A stretch of DNA of 64,000 nt from Mesonia profundi (GTDB lineage: Bacteria > Bacteroidota > Bacteroidia > Flavobacteriales > Flavobacteriaceae). A model generated the notes under the pieces. That model saw only the letters and a program-made list of their open reading frames with translations. It searched no databases and was not told where the DNA came from. Of this stretch, positions 8,563 through 17,993 are shown piece after piece; positions within the stretch are counted from its first letter, which is position 1; each line of letters starts with the position of its first letter. The translations under genes were made by a program, and so were the position numbers. The DNA is taken from NCBI RefSeq assembly GCF_031085155.1, contig NZ_JAVHUL010000007.1, forward strand, positions 23,216-87,215, written 5' to 3'.

Positions 8563-9954
8563 ATGTACTTGAGTCAAAACGAAGGACACCATTTCTCTCT
8601 TTCTAAATTTGAATCGATGCTTAAAACAAATGATATTTTGTTTTTTGACTCGGAAGAATTTGAAGCTATTATATTTCATTACCTAGAAGTCGGCAAAATT
8701 GCTTTGGCAAAAAAAGCGGTGCGTTTAGGTTTGGAACAGCATCCCAATTCAATACATTTACTGCTCTTTAAAGTGGAGATTTTCATTTTTGAAAATAAAT
8801 TGGAAGATGCAGATTACATTTTGAATAATTTACACAAAATAGAACCTTCTAACGAAGAAATTTATATACAAAAAGCAAACATTCTCTCTAAAAAAGACAA
8901 ACACCTAGAAGCGATTAAAATGCTAGAGATCGCATTAGAGAATACTACAGATGCGCCAGATGTTTACTCTTTACTGGCTATGGAATATATGTTTTTGGAA
9001 GATTTTGAAAATGCCAAAATCAACTATATGAAATGTTTGGAAATAGACCAAGAGGATTATAGTGCGCTATACAATATTATCTATTGTTTTGATGTGTTAG
9101 AAGAAAAAGAAGAATCTATAAAATATTTGCTTTCTTTTATTGAAATAAATCCTTATTGCGAGGTTGCTTGGCATCAAATAGGAAAACAATACTGTAATTT
9201 AAAGAAATACGATGAAGCTTTAGATGCTTTTGATTATGCCATTATTGCAGATGAATTTTTTATTGGCGCTTACCTAGAAAAAGGAAAAGTACTGGAAAGA
9301 TTAAAAAGGCACAAAGAGGCGATTCAAAATTACCAGATCACCTTAGAGTTAGACGATCCTACTGCTTTCGCTTATTTGCGTATTGGAAAATGCTACGAAA
9401 AATTAGGGGTGGAAGATCTCGCCATTCATTATTATAAAAAAGCAACTCATGAGGATCCATTATTGGACAAAGCTTGGATTGCCATCACCGATTTTCACTG
9501 TCGCAAATTCAATTTCCAAAAAGCCTTATATTATATCAATAAAGCGCTACAGATTGATGAAGAGAACATATTGTATTGGAAGCGATTTTCTAAAATAAAT
9601 AAAAAGCTTAACTTTTTGGAGGAAGCCGAAAAAGGACTTCAGAAAAGTTTAGAGCTGGGGAATTATGAGTTAGAAACTTGGATTACCCGCTGCGATTTAC
9701 TCATTAGTTTGGGAGAATATGAAACTGCCATACAGGCAATGTATCAAGCTACTGAATTTTATCCAGATATGGCTGAAATTGAATACCGCTTAGCTGGTTT
9801 ACACTTTAGCATTAACCAAGGCATAAAAGGATATGCCCATTTAGAAAAAGGCTTAACATTAGATCAAGAATATGTACTCTTAATGGATTATGTTTTTCCT
9901 AATATTTTTAATCGACCTAGTATTCAGAAGCTTATCAATAAATATAAAGCTTAA
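8563..9954 (+). CDS. Tetratricopeptide repeat protein
   Basis: A 463-residue cytoplasmic-looking protein without a signal peptide, made almost entirely of TPR units. Consensus-like units include YDEALDAFDYAIIADEFF, HKEAIQNYQITLELD and LEEAEKGLQKSLELG. About ten to twelve 34-residue repeats can be counted by eye. TPR proteins scaffold protein-protein contacts; no catalytic domain is present and no partner can be named from the context. It stands between the aminotransferase and the DUF368 pair with gaps of 86 and 74 bp. Confidence 0.88.
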   Translation: MYLSQNEGHHFSLSKFESMLKTNDILFFDSEEFEAIIFHYLEVGKIALAKKAVRLGLEQHPNSIHLLLFKVEIFIFENKLEDADYILNNLHKIEPSNEEIYIQKANILSKKDKHLEAIKMLEIALENTTDAPDVYSLLAMEYMFLEDFENAKINYMKCLEIDQEDYSALYNIIYCFDVLEEKEESIKYLLSFIEINPYCEVAWHQIGKQYCNLKKYDEALDAFDYAIIADEFFIGAYLEKGKVLERLKRHKEAIQNYQITLELDDPTAFAYLRIGKCYEKLGVEDLAIHYYKKATHEDPLLDKAWIAITDFHCRKFNFQKALYYINKALQIDEENILYWKRFSKINKKLNFLEEAEKGLQKSLELGNYELETWITRCDLLISLGEYETAIQAMYQATEFYPDMAEIEYRLAGLHFSINQGIKGYAHLEKGLTLDQEYVLLMDYVFPNIFNRPSIQKLINKYKA

Positions 9955-10028
9955 TCAATTCTCGCATTAAAATTAGCGCCTTCTTTTCAATTTTAGTATT
10001 TTTACTTTTACAGAATTGAACCAACTTG

Positions 10029-11039
10029 ATGAGAAGAACATTTAAAGACTATTTCTCCATAGGATTAAAAGGAATGGCTATGGGAGCTGCAGATGCAGTA
10101 CCGGGAGTTTCTGGAGGAACCATCGCCTTTATCTCGGGTATTTACGAAGAATTAATCAACACGATTAGCAATATAGATATTGCACTAATTAAAACCATTC
10201 CCAAGGAAGGTTTTTCTACATTTTGGGAAAAGCTAAATGGCAATTTTATCCTTGCTTTGCTTTCGGGAATCATTATTAGTTTTGTTTCCTTTATGCAATT
10301 GGCAAAGTATCTCATTGAAAATGAATCCGTTTTAATTTGGTCGTTCTTTTTTGGCCTTATTGTCGCTAGTATTTACTTTATTGGCAAACAGATTAAAACT
10401 TGGAGCATTCCAGTTATAATTTCCCTCGTTTTGGGAGCCGCAGTCGCTTTTTATATTTCTTCCCTCCCACCACTTTCCAGTAATTCTAACTCGTATTTTT
10501 TATTATTTGCGGGAGCTATTGCTATTTGTGCGATGATTTTACCAGGAATTTCAGGATCCTTTATTTTATTAATTTTAGGAGCTTATAAAACCCTGAGCGA
10601 TGCTATTCACGACTTAGATTTTAAAAAAATAGCCTTATTTGCGGTAGGAGCTGTCATTGGGCTTTTAAGTTTTAGCCGAGTTTTAAAATGGCTTTTTAAT
10701 AACTATCATAATTGCACTCTGGCCGTACTTACCGGATTTATCTTTGGATCCCTAAATAAAGTTTGGCCTTGGAAGATTACCGAAAACGTATGGAGTAAAG
10801 AATTAGGAAAAGAAATTAATTTATCTCAAGTTTCAGATTATGGTACGCTAGCTGTTTTTCAAAAAGAAACGCAAGACTTTGAAACCCTCAAAACGATTTC
10901 TGAAATAAGTGTACTTCCCACAAAATATGAAGCCCTTAACCAAGGTATAGATCCGCAAATTATTTGGGCGATTATATTAATGATAATTGGGTTTTTAACC
11001 ATCTTTTTATTAGAAAGATTTGGTCAAAAAGAAGTATAA
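10029..11039 (+). CDS. DUF368 membrane protein (undecaprenyl-phosphate translocase, PopT type), first of tandem pair
   Basis: A 336-residue polytopic membrane protein with the DUF368 signature GAADAVPGVSGGTIAFISG near the N-terminus and a second related motif LPGISGSFILLILG in the middle, reflecting an internal repeat. DUF368 proteins have been shown to return undecaprenyl phosphate across the membrane for cell-wall and surface-polymer synthesis; the assignment here is by family. The ATG at 10029 is used rather than the TTG directly before it. The stop codon shares one base with the start of a paralogous gene. Confidence 0.9.
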   Translation: MRRTFKDYFSIGLKGMAMGAADAVPGVSGGTIAFISGIYEELINTISNIDIALIKTIPKEGFSTFWEKLNGNFILALLSGIIISFVSFMQLAKYLIENESVLIWSFFFGLIVASIYFIGKQIKTWSIPVIISLVLGAAVAFYISSLPPLSSNSNSYFLLFAGAIAICAMILPGISGSFILLILGAYKTLSDAIHDLDFKKIALFAVGAVIGLLSFSRVLKWLFNNYHNCTLAVLTGFIFGSLNKVWPWKITENVWSKELGKEINLSQVSDYGTLAVFQKETQDFETLKTISEISVLPTKYEALNQGIDPQIIWAIILMIIGFLTIFLLERFGQKEV

Positions 11040-12061
11040 TGCAACAAACCCGAACGTTTACAGATAAGTTATTTTTGGTTCTAAAAGGACTTGCTATGGG
11101 AGCTGCTAATAAAGTTCCTGGGGTTTCTGGAGGCGTGGTCGCTTTTGTAGCTGGCTTCTATGAAGAGTTTATTCATTCGCTGCAAAGAATCAACTATCGT
11201 TCGTTTTTATTGCTTCTCAAAGGAAAATTTAGGTCTTTTTATCACTACGTAAACGTTAAGTTTTTGGGTCTTCTCATCTTGGGAATGGTGATTAGTTATT
11301 TTAGCGTTTCCAAAATTCTCGATTACCTCATCGTTCATTACGAACTCTATGTTTGGTCCACGTTTTTTGGAATGATCATCGGTTCTATTTACTTTATCGC
11401 TAAAGACTTTAATCTTAAATCTACTAAAAACCTTCTTTTTATCCTTCTTGGAATGATTGCAGGAGTCGGGATTAGTTTATTAGAACCCGCCACAGAAAAT
11501 GACAACCTTTGGTTTGTATTTATTTGCGGAATTATAGGTGTTTCGGGAATGACACTTCCCGGATTGTCGGGATCCTTTATTCTTATTCTTATAGGTAATT
11601 ATGTATTGTTGCTCGTCGATTCGGTCAACGCGCTTTTTGACACCATTACAGACCTTATGAAACTAGACTTTTCATTTGCTAACGATCCCGAGAGGGTTAG
11701 ATTGCTGCAGGTACTTACCAGCTTTACCGCAGGATCTGTGGTTGGATTGGTGACCTTGTCTCATATTTTGGGTTTTGTACTTAATCATTACAAAAACATC
11801 ACCTACGCCATTATTATTGGTTTTATTACAGGCTCATTGGGCGTAGTTTGGCCTTGGAAAGAAAAGATTTTTAAAACTGGATATGCCGGAGAGTTCTTAA
11901 AAGATGCCAATGGCAACCTTGTTTTAGACAATTACGACCGTTATTGGCCTAGTCTTTCAGATTCAAGTACTTACCTTGCATTTATTTTTATTATTATAGG
12001 TATCTTATTTGTTATAGGTTTAGAACGTTACGGAAAAACTTCAAAAGAAAAACAAGCATGA
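11039..12061 (+). CDS. DUF368 membrane protein (PopT type), second of tandem pair
   Basis: A 340-residue paralogue of the preceding gene, with GAANKVPGVSGGVVAFVAG near the N-terminus, LPGLSGSFILILIG in the middle, and the shared late segment VWPWK. Start ATG at 11039 overlaps the upstream stop codon by one base (TAATG). The frame remains open for 25 codons upstream, but that stretch reads through the end of the first gene without conserved features. The last four bases overlap aroE (ATGA), so all three genes are translationally coupled. Confidence 0.9.
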   Translation: MQQTRTFTDKLFLVLKGLAMGAANKVPGVSGGVVAFVAGFYEEFIHSLQRINYRSFLLLLKGKFRSFYHYVNVKFLGLLILGMVISYFSVSKILDYLIVHYELYVWSTFFGMIIGSIYFIAKDFNLKSTKNLLFILLGMIAGVGISLLEPATENDNLWFVFICGIIGVSGMTLPGLSGSFILILIGNYVLLLVDSVNALFDTITDLMKLDFSFANDPERVRLLQVLTSFTAGSVVGLVTLSHILGFVLNHYKNITYAIIIGFITGSLGVVWPWKEKIFKTGYAGEFLKDANGNLVLDNYDRYWPSLSDSSTYLAFIFIIIGILFVIGLERYGKTSKEKQA

Positions 12062-12786
12062 AAAAATTTGGACTCATAGGCAAAGACATCTCGTACTCCT
12101 TCTCTAGAAAATTCTTTCAAGATAAATTTAATCAGCTTCAGATTGATGCGGTTTACGATAATTTTGATATAGAAAACATCCAAGAGTTTAAAACTGTTCT
12201 TCGCAAAAACAAACAGCTTAAGGGGTTAAACGTTACCATTCCTTATAAAGAAAGCATCATTCCTTTTTTAGACGAACTTTCCGCGGAAGCGCAACAAATA
12301 AAAGCCGTGAACACCATCAAATTTGTAGATAATAGGCTTATTGGTTACAATACCGATGCTTTTGGGTTTATGAAATCTCTATTTCCTATCTTAGAAAAGC
12401 AACACAGCCACGCGCTTATTTTAGGAAAAGGAGGTGCATCAAAAGCGGTGGCCGATGCTTTAAAATCTATGGGGATTGATTATCGTTTTGTTTCTAGAAA
12501 TCCGCAGCATAATGATTTCGCTTACGCGGAATTGGATGAGAAAATAATTCATGAACATCCTTTAATTATCAATTGTACACCCTTAGGAACCCATCCTAAA
12601 GTGAAAGAATCCCCAAACATTCCTTATAATTTTCTAAAACCTTCTCACCTCCTCTACGATTTGGTGTATAATCCTGCTATCACAGAGTTTTTAGCCAAAG
12701 GAAAAATACGCGGTTGTAGTATATATAACGGTAAGAAAATGCTAGAATATCAGGCAGAAAGAGCTTGGCAAATCTGGAATGAATAA
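12058..12786 (+). CDS. aroE: Shikimate dehydrogenase
   Basis: NADPH-dependent reduction of 3-dehydroshikimate to shikimate in aromatic amino-acid synthesis. The substrate-binding part has SYSFSRKFF and GLNVTIPYKESI with the catalytic Lys. Further on are AVNTIK, GYNTDAFGF with the catalytic Asp, and the nucleotide loop LGKGGASKAV. NCTPLGTHP and YNGKKMLEYQAERAW match the C-terminal part. At 242 residues it is slightly short for AroE (about 270) but complete. It is coupled to the DUF368 pair by a 4-bp overlap. The next step of the pathway, aroK, is encoded at 25.2-25.7 kb. Confidence 0.95.
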   Translation: MKKFGLIGKDISYSFSRKFFQDKFNQLQIDAVYDNFDIENIQEFKTVLRKNKQLKGLNVTIPYKESIIPFLDELSAEAQQIKAVNTIKFVDNRLIGYNTDAFGFMKSLFPILEKQHSHALILGKGGASKAVADALKSMGIDYRFVSRNPQHNDFAYAELDEKIIHEHPLIINCTPLGTHPKVKESPNIPYNFLKPSHLLYDLVYNPAITEFLAKGKIRGCSIYNGKKMLEYQAERAWQIWNE

Positions 12787-12813
12787 ACAAGTCCTCCTTC
12801 GGTTTATTTTTTC

Positions 12814-12844
12814 TTGCAGAAACAACTCGTAGTTACTATCTTTC
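12814..12844 (+). promoter_or_regulatory. Candidate promoter of the DUF349 gene (TTG-N20-TATCTTTC)
   Basis: TTG at 12814-12816 and TATCTTTC at 12837-12844, separated by 20 nt, match the Bacteroidota promoter layout with one mismatch in the last -7 base. A transcript would begin near 12850, about 30 nt before the ATG at 12881. Confidence 0.5.
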
Positions 12845-12880
12845 AAGCCTGTAACTAAATGAACTTAAACATTGAAAAAA

Positions 12881-15034
12881 ATGTCTGATAAGGAAACTCA
12901 CGATCAAGAAAACGAAGAACAACAAAAAAATCCAACGCCATCAGCGGAAGCTAAAGAGAACAGCGATAAAGATGCTAATATAGAAGATGCAATGGTAGAG
13001 GAAGCAGATTTCGAAAGAAACGTGGAAACTCCTGTAAGCGCGGAAGATGATGAAGCGGAGACAGAAACAGAAATGTTAAAAAAATCAGGTTCCGATAAAA
13101 AATCTGAAACCACAGATTCTAAAACCAAAGAAGAAGGTAATGATGCCGATTTGGAAAATGCCATCGTAGATGAATCTGGTTCTGAAAAGCAAGCCGAAAC
13201 TCCTATTTCTGATCCTGAAGAGAAGGAAGAAGAAGCTAAGGACGGCGATATGCATAAGGAAATGGATGAAGCCATTGCGGAAGAAAGTGAAGATGAGGAT
13301 TCCGGGAAAAAACATGACATTGAAATGAAAGACTATCATGCGATGAGCATGAAAGACTTAGTTAGTGAGTTGCAGTCCTTGGTCAAGAATCAAAAAATTC
13401 AGGCCATAAAAGATCATATAGAGGAAATCAAAACCGAATTTAATGCGAAGTTTGAAGAAGAAATGGAGCAGAAAAAGGAGGATTTCTTGGAAGATGGTGG
13501 AAACATCATCGATTTTCAATACTCTACTCCCGTAAAAAAAGAATTCAACTCTGCTTATTTCGATTATAAAGAAAAACGTAACCTTCATTACCAGCAGCTA
13601 AAGCAAAATTTAAATGAAAATTTAAACCGCAGGCTGGCTATTATTGAAGAGTTAAAAGGGATGATTGGGGCTGGAGCCGACATGAATGCTAACTTTAAAG
13701 AATTTAAAGAGCTGCAAGAACGTTGGAAAAAAGCGGGTGCCATCCCAAGAGATCAATACAATACGGTTTGGAACAATTACCACCATCACGTAGAACACTT
13801 TTATGATTTCTTGCACCTAGATAGAGAGTTTAGAGACATGGACTTTAAGCACAATCTAGAGCAGAAACTTAAAATGATCACTAGAGCTGAAGAATTGGCT
13901 CAAGAAACCAATATCAATAGAGCATTTAGAGAACTACAAATGCTTCACAAAATGTGGAAGGAAGATGTAGGGCCTGTAGAAAAGCAGTACCGCGAAGATA
14001 TTTGGGGAAAATTTAGTGAGGCTACCAAAAAAATTCACGAAAATAGACAAGCTCATTTTGCGGAATTAGATAAAGAGAAAGAGAAAAATCTAGAGGTTAA
14101 AAATGACTTGATTAGTCAAATACAAGAATTTGCAAGTCTAGACATCACCTCTCATAACCAAGCTCAACAACGCATTAAAAAGATAGAAGCTTTAAGAGAG
14201 CAGTTTTTTAAAGCGGGAAAAGTTCCTAGAAATGTAAATGAGGAAACTTGGTCTAAGTTTAAAGAAACGGTTAGAGAATTTAACCGCAAAAAGAATGCTT
14301 ACTATAAAGATCTTAAAAAAGAGCAGTACCAAAATCTAGAGAAAAAATTAGAATTGGTAGAAATTGCCGAAGATAATAAGGACAATAACGACATGGAGGC
14401 GACTACGCCTATCATGAAAAAGGTACAAAGCGAATGGAGAAAAGTAGGTCACGTTCCTAGAAAAGATAGTGACAAGATCTGGAAACGCTTTAAAAAAGCC
14501 TGTAACCACTACTTTGATCGTCTACATTCTAAGCAAGACGAAGAGAATAAAGAAGGCATAGAAGCATTTGAAAAGAAAAAGCAAATGCTGGAAAAAATCA
14601 AAGAGCTTGAATTACCTAAAGATCACAAAGAAGCCTTAGCGCTGATTAAAACCAAAATTTCTGAATGGAAAGAATTGGGAAGAGTACCTTATAAAATGAA
14701 GTATATTGAAGGAAAATTCAATAAGATATTGGATCATTTATTCAATGATTTAGACTTGAGTAAGAAAGACTCTGAAATGCTGAAGTACGAAAATCGTTTA
14801 CAAGCATTAGATGATGCAGACGATACCGAAAAAATAAGAAAAGAGCAGTTCTTTATTCGCAAGAGAATTGATGAGACCAAAGCAGAAATAAGACAATTGG
14901 AAAACAACATGCAGTTTTTCTCTAATGCAGATGAGTCTAACCCCCTATTTAAAGAGGTCTTAAAGAACATTGAAGGTCATAAGCTAGATTTGGAAACTTG
15001 GAAAGCTAAATTAAAGAAGTTAAGAGCTTTATAA
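12881..15034 (+). CDS. DUF349 repeat protein with acidic N-terminal region
   Basis: A 717-residue, highly charged, mostly helical cytoplasmic protein. Five DUF349 units can be recognised by the W...G.VP pattern: RWKKAGAIPRD, MWKEDVGPVEK, QFFKAGKVPRN, EWRKVGHVPRK and EWKELGRVPYK. The first about 140 residues are almost pure Glu, Asp, Lys and Ser. They hold a duplicated segment (residues 31-53 and 88-110, the second beginning DADLENAIVDE). A coiled coil is likely at the C-terminus. The ATG at 12881 is chosen over a TTG nine bases earlier. Molecular function is not established for this family. Confidence 0.9.
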   Translation: MSDKETHDQENEEQQKNPTPSAEAKENSDKDANIEDAMVEEADFERNVETPVSAEDDEAETETEMLKKSGSDKKSETTDSKTKEEGNDADLENAIVDESGSEKQAETPISDPEEKEEEAKDGDMHKEMDEAIAEESEDEDSGKKHDIEMKDYHAMSMKDLVSELQSLVKNQKIQAIKDHIEEIKTEFNAKFEEEMEQKKEDFLEDGGNIIDFQYSTPVKKEFNSAYFDYKEKRNLHYQQLKQNLNENLNRRLAIIEELKGMIGAGADMNANFKEFKELQERWKKAGAIPRDQYNTVWNNYHHHVEHFYDFLHLDREFRDMDFKHNLEQKLKMITRAEELAQETNINRAFRELQMLHKMWKEDVGPVEKQYREDIWGKFSEATKKIHENRQAHFAELDKEKEKNLEVKNDLISQIQEFASLDITSHNQAQQRIKKIEALREQFFKAGKVPRNVNEETWSKFKETVREFNRKKNAYYKDLKKEQYQNLEKKLELVEIAEDNKDNNDMEATTPIMKKVQSEWRKVGHVPRKDSDKIWKRFKKACNHYFDRLHSKQDEENKEGIEAFEKKKQMLEKIKELELPKDHKEALALIKTKISEWKELGRVPYKMKYIEGKFNKILDHLFNDLDLSKKDSEMLKYENRLQALDDADDTEKIRKEQFFIRKRIDETKAEIRQLENNMQFFSNADESNPLFKEVLKNIEGHKLDLETWKAKLKKLRAL

Positions 15035-15069
15035 TCTTTAGCTCTCCTTATTACCTCCAAATATAAATT

Positions 15070-15945
15070 ATGGCTTCAGGAATATTTGCAATTTTAGATG
15101 ACATCGCTGCCTTAATGGATGATGTGGCGATGATGAGTAAAGTCGCTGCAAAAAAAACAGCAGGTATATTAGGAGATGATTTGGCGGTAAACGCCGAAAA
15201 AGCTTCCGGCTTTGTTTCTTCTAGAGAAATTCCTGTGCTTTGGGCAATCACCAAGGGTTCGCTCCTAAACAAAGCCATCATTCTCCCCATTGCCTTTTTA
15301 TTAAGTGCTTTTTTACCTTGGGCCGTTACCGCGGTTTTATTACTAGGTGGACTTTATCTAGGCTATGAAGGTGCCGAAAAGATTTATCATTTCTTTAGTC
15401 CTCATCACGATGAGTCCAAAAAAGAAGAGTTAAAAGAAGTAAGTAGCAAGGAAGACATTTTGGCTTTAGAAAAAGAGCGGGTAAAATCGGCTATTCTAAC
15501 CGACTTTATTCTTTCGGTTGAAATTGTCATCATTGCTTTGGGAACGGTCGTTAATGAGACGATTACTACCCAAATTATTGTAGTTACCATTATTGCTATC
15601 ATTGCCACTGTAGGTGTCTACGGAATTGTAGCACTTATTGTAAGAATGGATGAAGCTGGTCATCATTTGATAGAAAAAAGCACATCAGAAAAGAGTTTTA
15701 CCAACAAGTTAGGACAACTATTAGTCGCAGCTTTACCCAAAGTCATTAAAAGCTTAAGTGTTATTGGTACCATTGCCTTACTTTTAGTAGCAGGAGGAAT
15801 TTTTGTTCACAATATAGAATTTATACACAACTTCTTACCAGAATCTATACCCTCCATTGTTTGGGAATTTTTAATCGGTTTAGTCGTTGGATTTGTGTGT
15901 TTGCTTTTGGTAGAATTATTCTTAAAAATTAAGAGAGCTTTTTAG
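15070..15945 (+). CDS. DUF808 family inner-membrane protein (YedI-like)
   Basis: A 291-residue protein with the DUF808 N-terminus ASGIFAILDDIAALMDDVA and then KVAAKKTAGILGDDLAVNA. Several hydrophobic segments follow, at about residues 75-100, 140-160, 170-195, 230-250 and 265-288. The family is widespread and of unknown function; the E. coli relative is YedI. It follows the DUF349 gene by 35 bp on the same strand and may share its transcript. The next gene is convergent. Confidence 0.9.
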   Translation: MASGIFAILDDIAALMDDVAMMSKVAAKKTAGILGDDLAVNAEKASGFVSSREIPVLWAITKGSLLNKAIILPIAFLLSAFLPWAVTAVLLLGGLYLGYEGAEKIYHFFSPHHDESKKEELKEVSSKEDILALEKERVKSAILTDFILSVEIVIIALGTVVNETITTQIIVVTIIAIIATVGVYGIVALIVRMDEAGHHLIEKSTSEKSFTNKLGQLLVAALPKVIKSLSVIGTIALLLVAGGIFVHNIEFIHNFLPESIPSIVWEFLIGLVVGFVCLLLVELFLKIKRAF

Positions 15946-16023
15946 AACCTATTAAGTTTCGTTATCTTTTTCTTACTCCTCATTTCATTGCAGAGATGGA
16001 AGCTTAACGATACTCTCTATGAA

Positions 16024-16263
16024 TCATTTTTCTAATTCGGTTCCAAACTTATCCATTTCAATGCCACAGTTCGTACACGTATATCCACCGTATAAAGCTT
16101 GCTTCATATTATTTGGTTTTCGTATGATCTCTTGCTTCTCATTGCACTTAGGACAATGCACCCGACTTAAATTAATTCCCATCTTTGAGTCTTTACTTCC
16201 TTTTTGCAATAAAGTAAAAACAACTAATAGTGCAATCCCTATTATAACTCCTATAACCATCAT
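16024..16263 (-). CDS. Small membrane-anchored zinc-ribbon protein
   Basis: A 79-residue protein with one N-terminal membrane helix (VIGVIIGIALLVVFTLL) and a two-knuckle zinc ribbon, HCPKCNEKQ and YTCTNCGIEM, giving four cysteines. The gene is convergent with the DUF808 gene. Two consecutive ATG codons at 16263 and 16260 can start it. The ordered CxxC pair supports a real gene; no specific function can be assigned. Confidence 0.75.
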   Translation of the reverse strand: MMVIGVIIGIALLVVFTLLQKGSKDSKMGINLSRVHCPKCNEKQEIIRKPNNMKQALYGGYTCTNCGIEMDKFGTELEK

Positions 16264-16606
16264 ACGTATAAAATTTTCTTGAAATTGATTTGAAATAGCT
16301 AGACTTCGTTATAAATATAAGCGTTTATTTCACTTAATTTCAAAGAATAACTACTTTATTGCGGAAGACTTTTAGGAGTTCAATATATTTAATTTTCAGC
16401 ATTTATCACTCTTCCTCCTGGTTGATGTTGAGGAATCTCCTTGTTGTTTTATACAAATTTTAGGAAAATACCAGTTAGATTTGATTAATTTTAAAGCTAT
16501 CTGTATTAACCCGTCTGTATGGGTAATCAGATTGCCTAGAAGTAGATCAATAATAAAGTTTCATCTCTGCTGAAGTCTCAGCATTAATTTTTAAAACACA
16601 TTAAGA
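16264..16606. other. Intergenic region upstream of the M24 peptidase with structured leader
   Basis: 343 bp without a convincing gene. It contains a -7-like TAGATTTG at 16476-16483, which would leave a leader of about 115 nt. Within that leader are two hairpins: ATTA(A)CCC / GGGTAAT around 16501-16523, and TGCTGA-AGTC-TCAGCA at 16568-16583, the latter followed by TTAATTTTT. The second resembles an attenuator placed 24 nt before the start codon. No known riboswitch was recognised. Confidence 0.45.
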
Positions 16607-17815
16607 ATGAATAGCAATAGAAAATACGGTATTGGCGGTAGTACGCCAGAAGAAGAACTTTCTAAGTTAAGCGCTCCAACCAAAAAGCCAACTCCTATTA
16701 AGGATAAAGAATTTCAAGATAGAATTGATAAAGCATGTGCAGCTTTAAAAGCAAAAGGATTAGATGCACTTTACATCAATGCAGGAACAAATCTCTATTA
16801 CTTTACCAATACGCAATGGCATCCTTCAGAACGCTTAGTAGGAGCGCTTCTTTTTGCTGATGGAAGTCTTCAATATGTAGTTCCTGAATTTGAAATAGGT
16901 ACTTTTAATGATTTCATCGGAATTAAAGGTGGCATCATTCCTTGGTTAGAACACGAATCCCCCATCCAGAAAATTGCTGAAGCTGTTGCAGAAGATACCC
17001 GTTTAGCGATGGATGATTCCACTCCGTTTACGATGGTTTCTCATTTTCAAGAACATAAAAAGTTTAAAATTAGCAGTGCGGAAGAACTCATTAGAGATAT
17101 TAGAATGTTGAAAAGCAAAGCTGAAATCGCACACCTTCAATACCCAATGGACTTAACCCTGCAAGTACACCAAGCGACAGCGAGAATTCTAAAACCAGGA
17201 ATTACCACCGCCGAAGTGGAAGACTTTATTCACAAAGCGCATCAAAAATTAGGTATTGCCAGTGGAAACTACTTTTGTATTGTTTTATTCGGAAAAGATT
17301 CTAGTTTCCCTCACGGCGTAAAATCACCAAAACCACTGGAGGAAAATGATATTGTTTTAGTAGATACCGGTACGCAGTATAACGGTTATATTTCTGACAT
17401 TACCAGAACCTATAGTTATGGAGACGCTACCGATAAGGAAAAAGAAATTTGGAAAAATGAAAAAGCAGCTCAATTCGCTGCTTTTGATGCCGCACAACTC
17501 GGCAAGCCTTGCGGGCATATAGACGACCAAGTACGCGTGCAATTAGAAAAAGACGGACTCGGCCCCAACTACGACCTACCGGGTTTACCGCATAGAACAG
17601 GTCACGGTATTGGATTAGACATCCACGAACATCCATTTATTTTAAGAGGAAATGACATTAAGATACAAGCAGGAATGACGTTTAGTATTGAACCTATGAT
17701 TGTGGTTCCAGATGAATTCGGAATTCGATTAGAAGATCACGTTTATATGACAGAAGAAGGTCCGCAATGGTTTACAGAGCCATCACATAGTATCGATAAC
17801 CCGTTTGGAGTTTAA
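16607..17815 (+). CDS. M24 family Xaa-Pro aminopeptidase (PepP/prolidase type)
   Basis: A cytoplasmic dinuclear-metal peptidase of 402 residues that removes N-terminal residues preceding proline, or cleaves Xaa-Pro dipeptides. An N-terminal creatinase-like domain (LDALYINAGTNLYYFTN) precedes the pita-bread catalytic domain. Metal ligands are visible: Asp253 and Asp264 in VDTGTQYNGYISDITRTYS, His in HRTGHGIGLDIHEHP, Glu in FSIEPMIV and Glu in RLEDHVYM. All five are intact. No signal peptide is present. It stands alone, with a long possibly structured leader upstream and a tandem dispersed repeat downstream. Confidence 0.93.
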   Translation: MNSNRKYGIGGSTPEEELSKLSAPTKKPTPIKDKEFQDRIDKACAALKAKGLDALYINAGTNLYYFTNTQWHPSERLVGALLFADGSLQYVVPEFEIGTFNDFIGIKGGIIPWLEHESPIQKIAEAVAEDTRLAMDDSTPFTMVSHFQEHKKFKISSAEELIRDIRMLKSKAEIAHLQYPMDLTLQVHQATARILKPGITTAEVEDFIHKAHQKLGIASGNYFCIVLFGKDSSFPHGVKSPKPLEENDIVLVDTGTQYNGYISDITRTYSYGDATDKEKEIWKNEKAAQFAAFDAAQLGKPCGHIDDQVRVQLEKDGLGPNYDLPGLPHRTGHGIGLDIHEHPFILRGNDIKIQAGMTFSIEPMIVVPDEFGIRLEDHVYMTEEGPQWFTEPSHSIDNPFGV

Positions 17816-17821
17816 CGTTGT

Positions 17822-17993
17822 TGTCACTTCGATTGGGCTGCTTTAGAAAACAAGCAATCTTAGATGGCGTAGCTTTTCTTAGTAGGTTGTATCGAGAAGA
17901 CTCGGCTAAAACGATTTTCGTGTCTTGATCATGAGTTCTCGATACACTGCTTTCTCTCCATTGCATTACGAAAGAGCAGCACTCGAACTGACA
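17822..17993. repeat. Dispersed palindromic repeat, copy 1 of a tandem pair
   Basis: The unit begins TGTCACTTCGATTGGGCTGC and ends ACTGACA. It contains an inverted repeat, GTATCGAGAA at 17889-17898 and TTCTCGATAC at 17936-17945, so a stem-loop of about 57 nt can form. It is directly followed by a second copy. No reading frame of note crosses it. It resembles the REP-type non-coding palindromes common between flavobacterial genes. Confidence 0.85.

Noticed and set aside
10964-11038. Longer N-terminus for the second DUF368 protein
   Set aside because: The extension reads through the end of the first DUF368 gene, and the conserved part begins after the ATG at 11039.
16476-16606. Known riboswitch (SAM, TPP, cobalamin)
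   Set aside because: None of the conserved cores of these riboswitches is visible; only two simple hairpins are seen.
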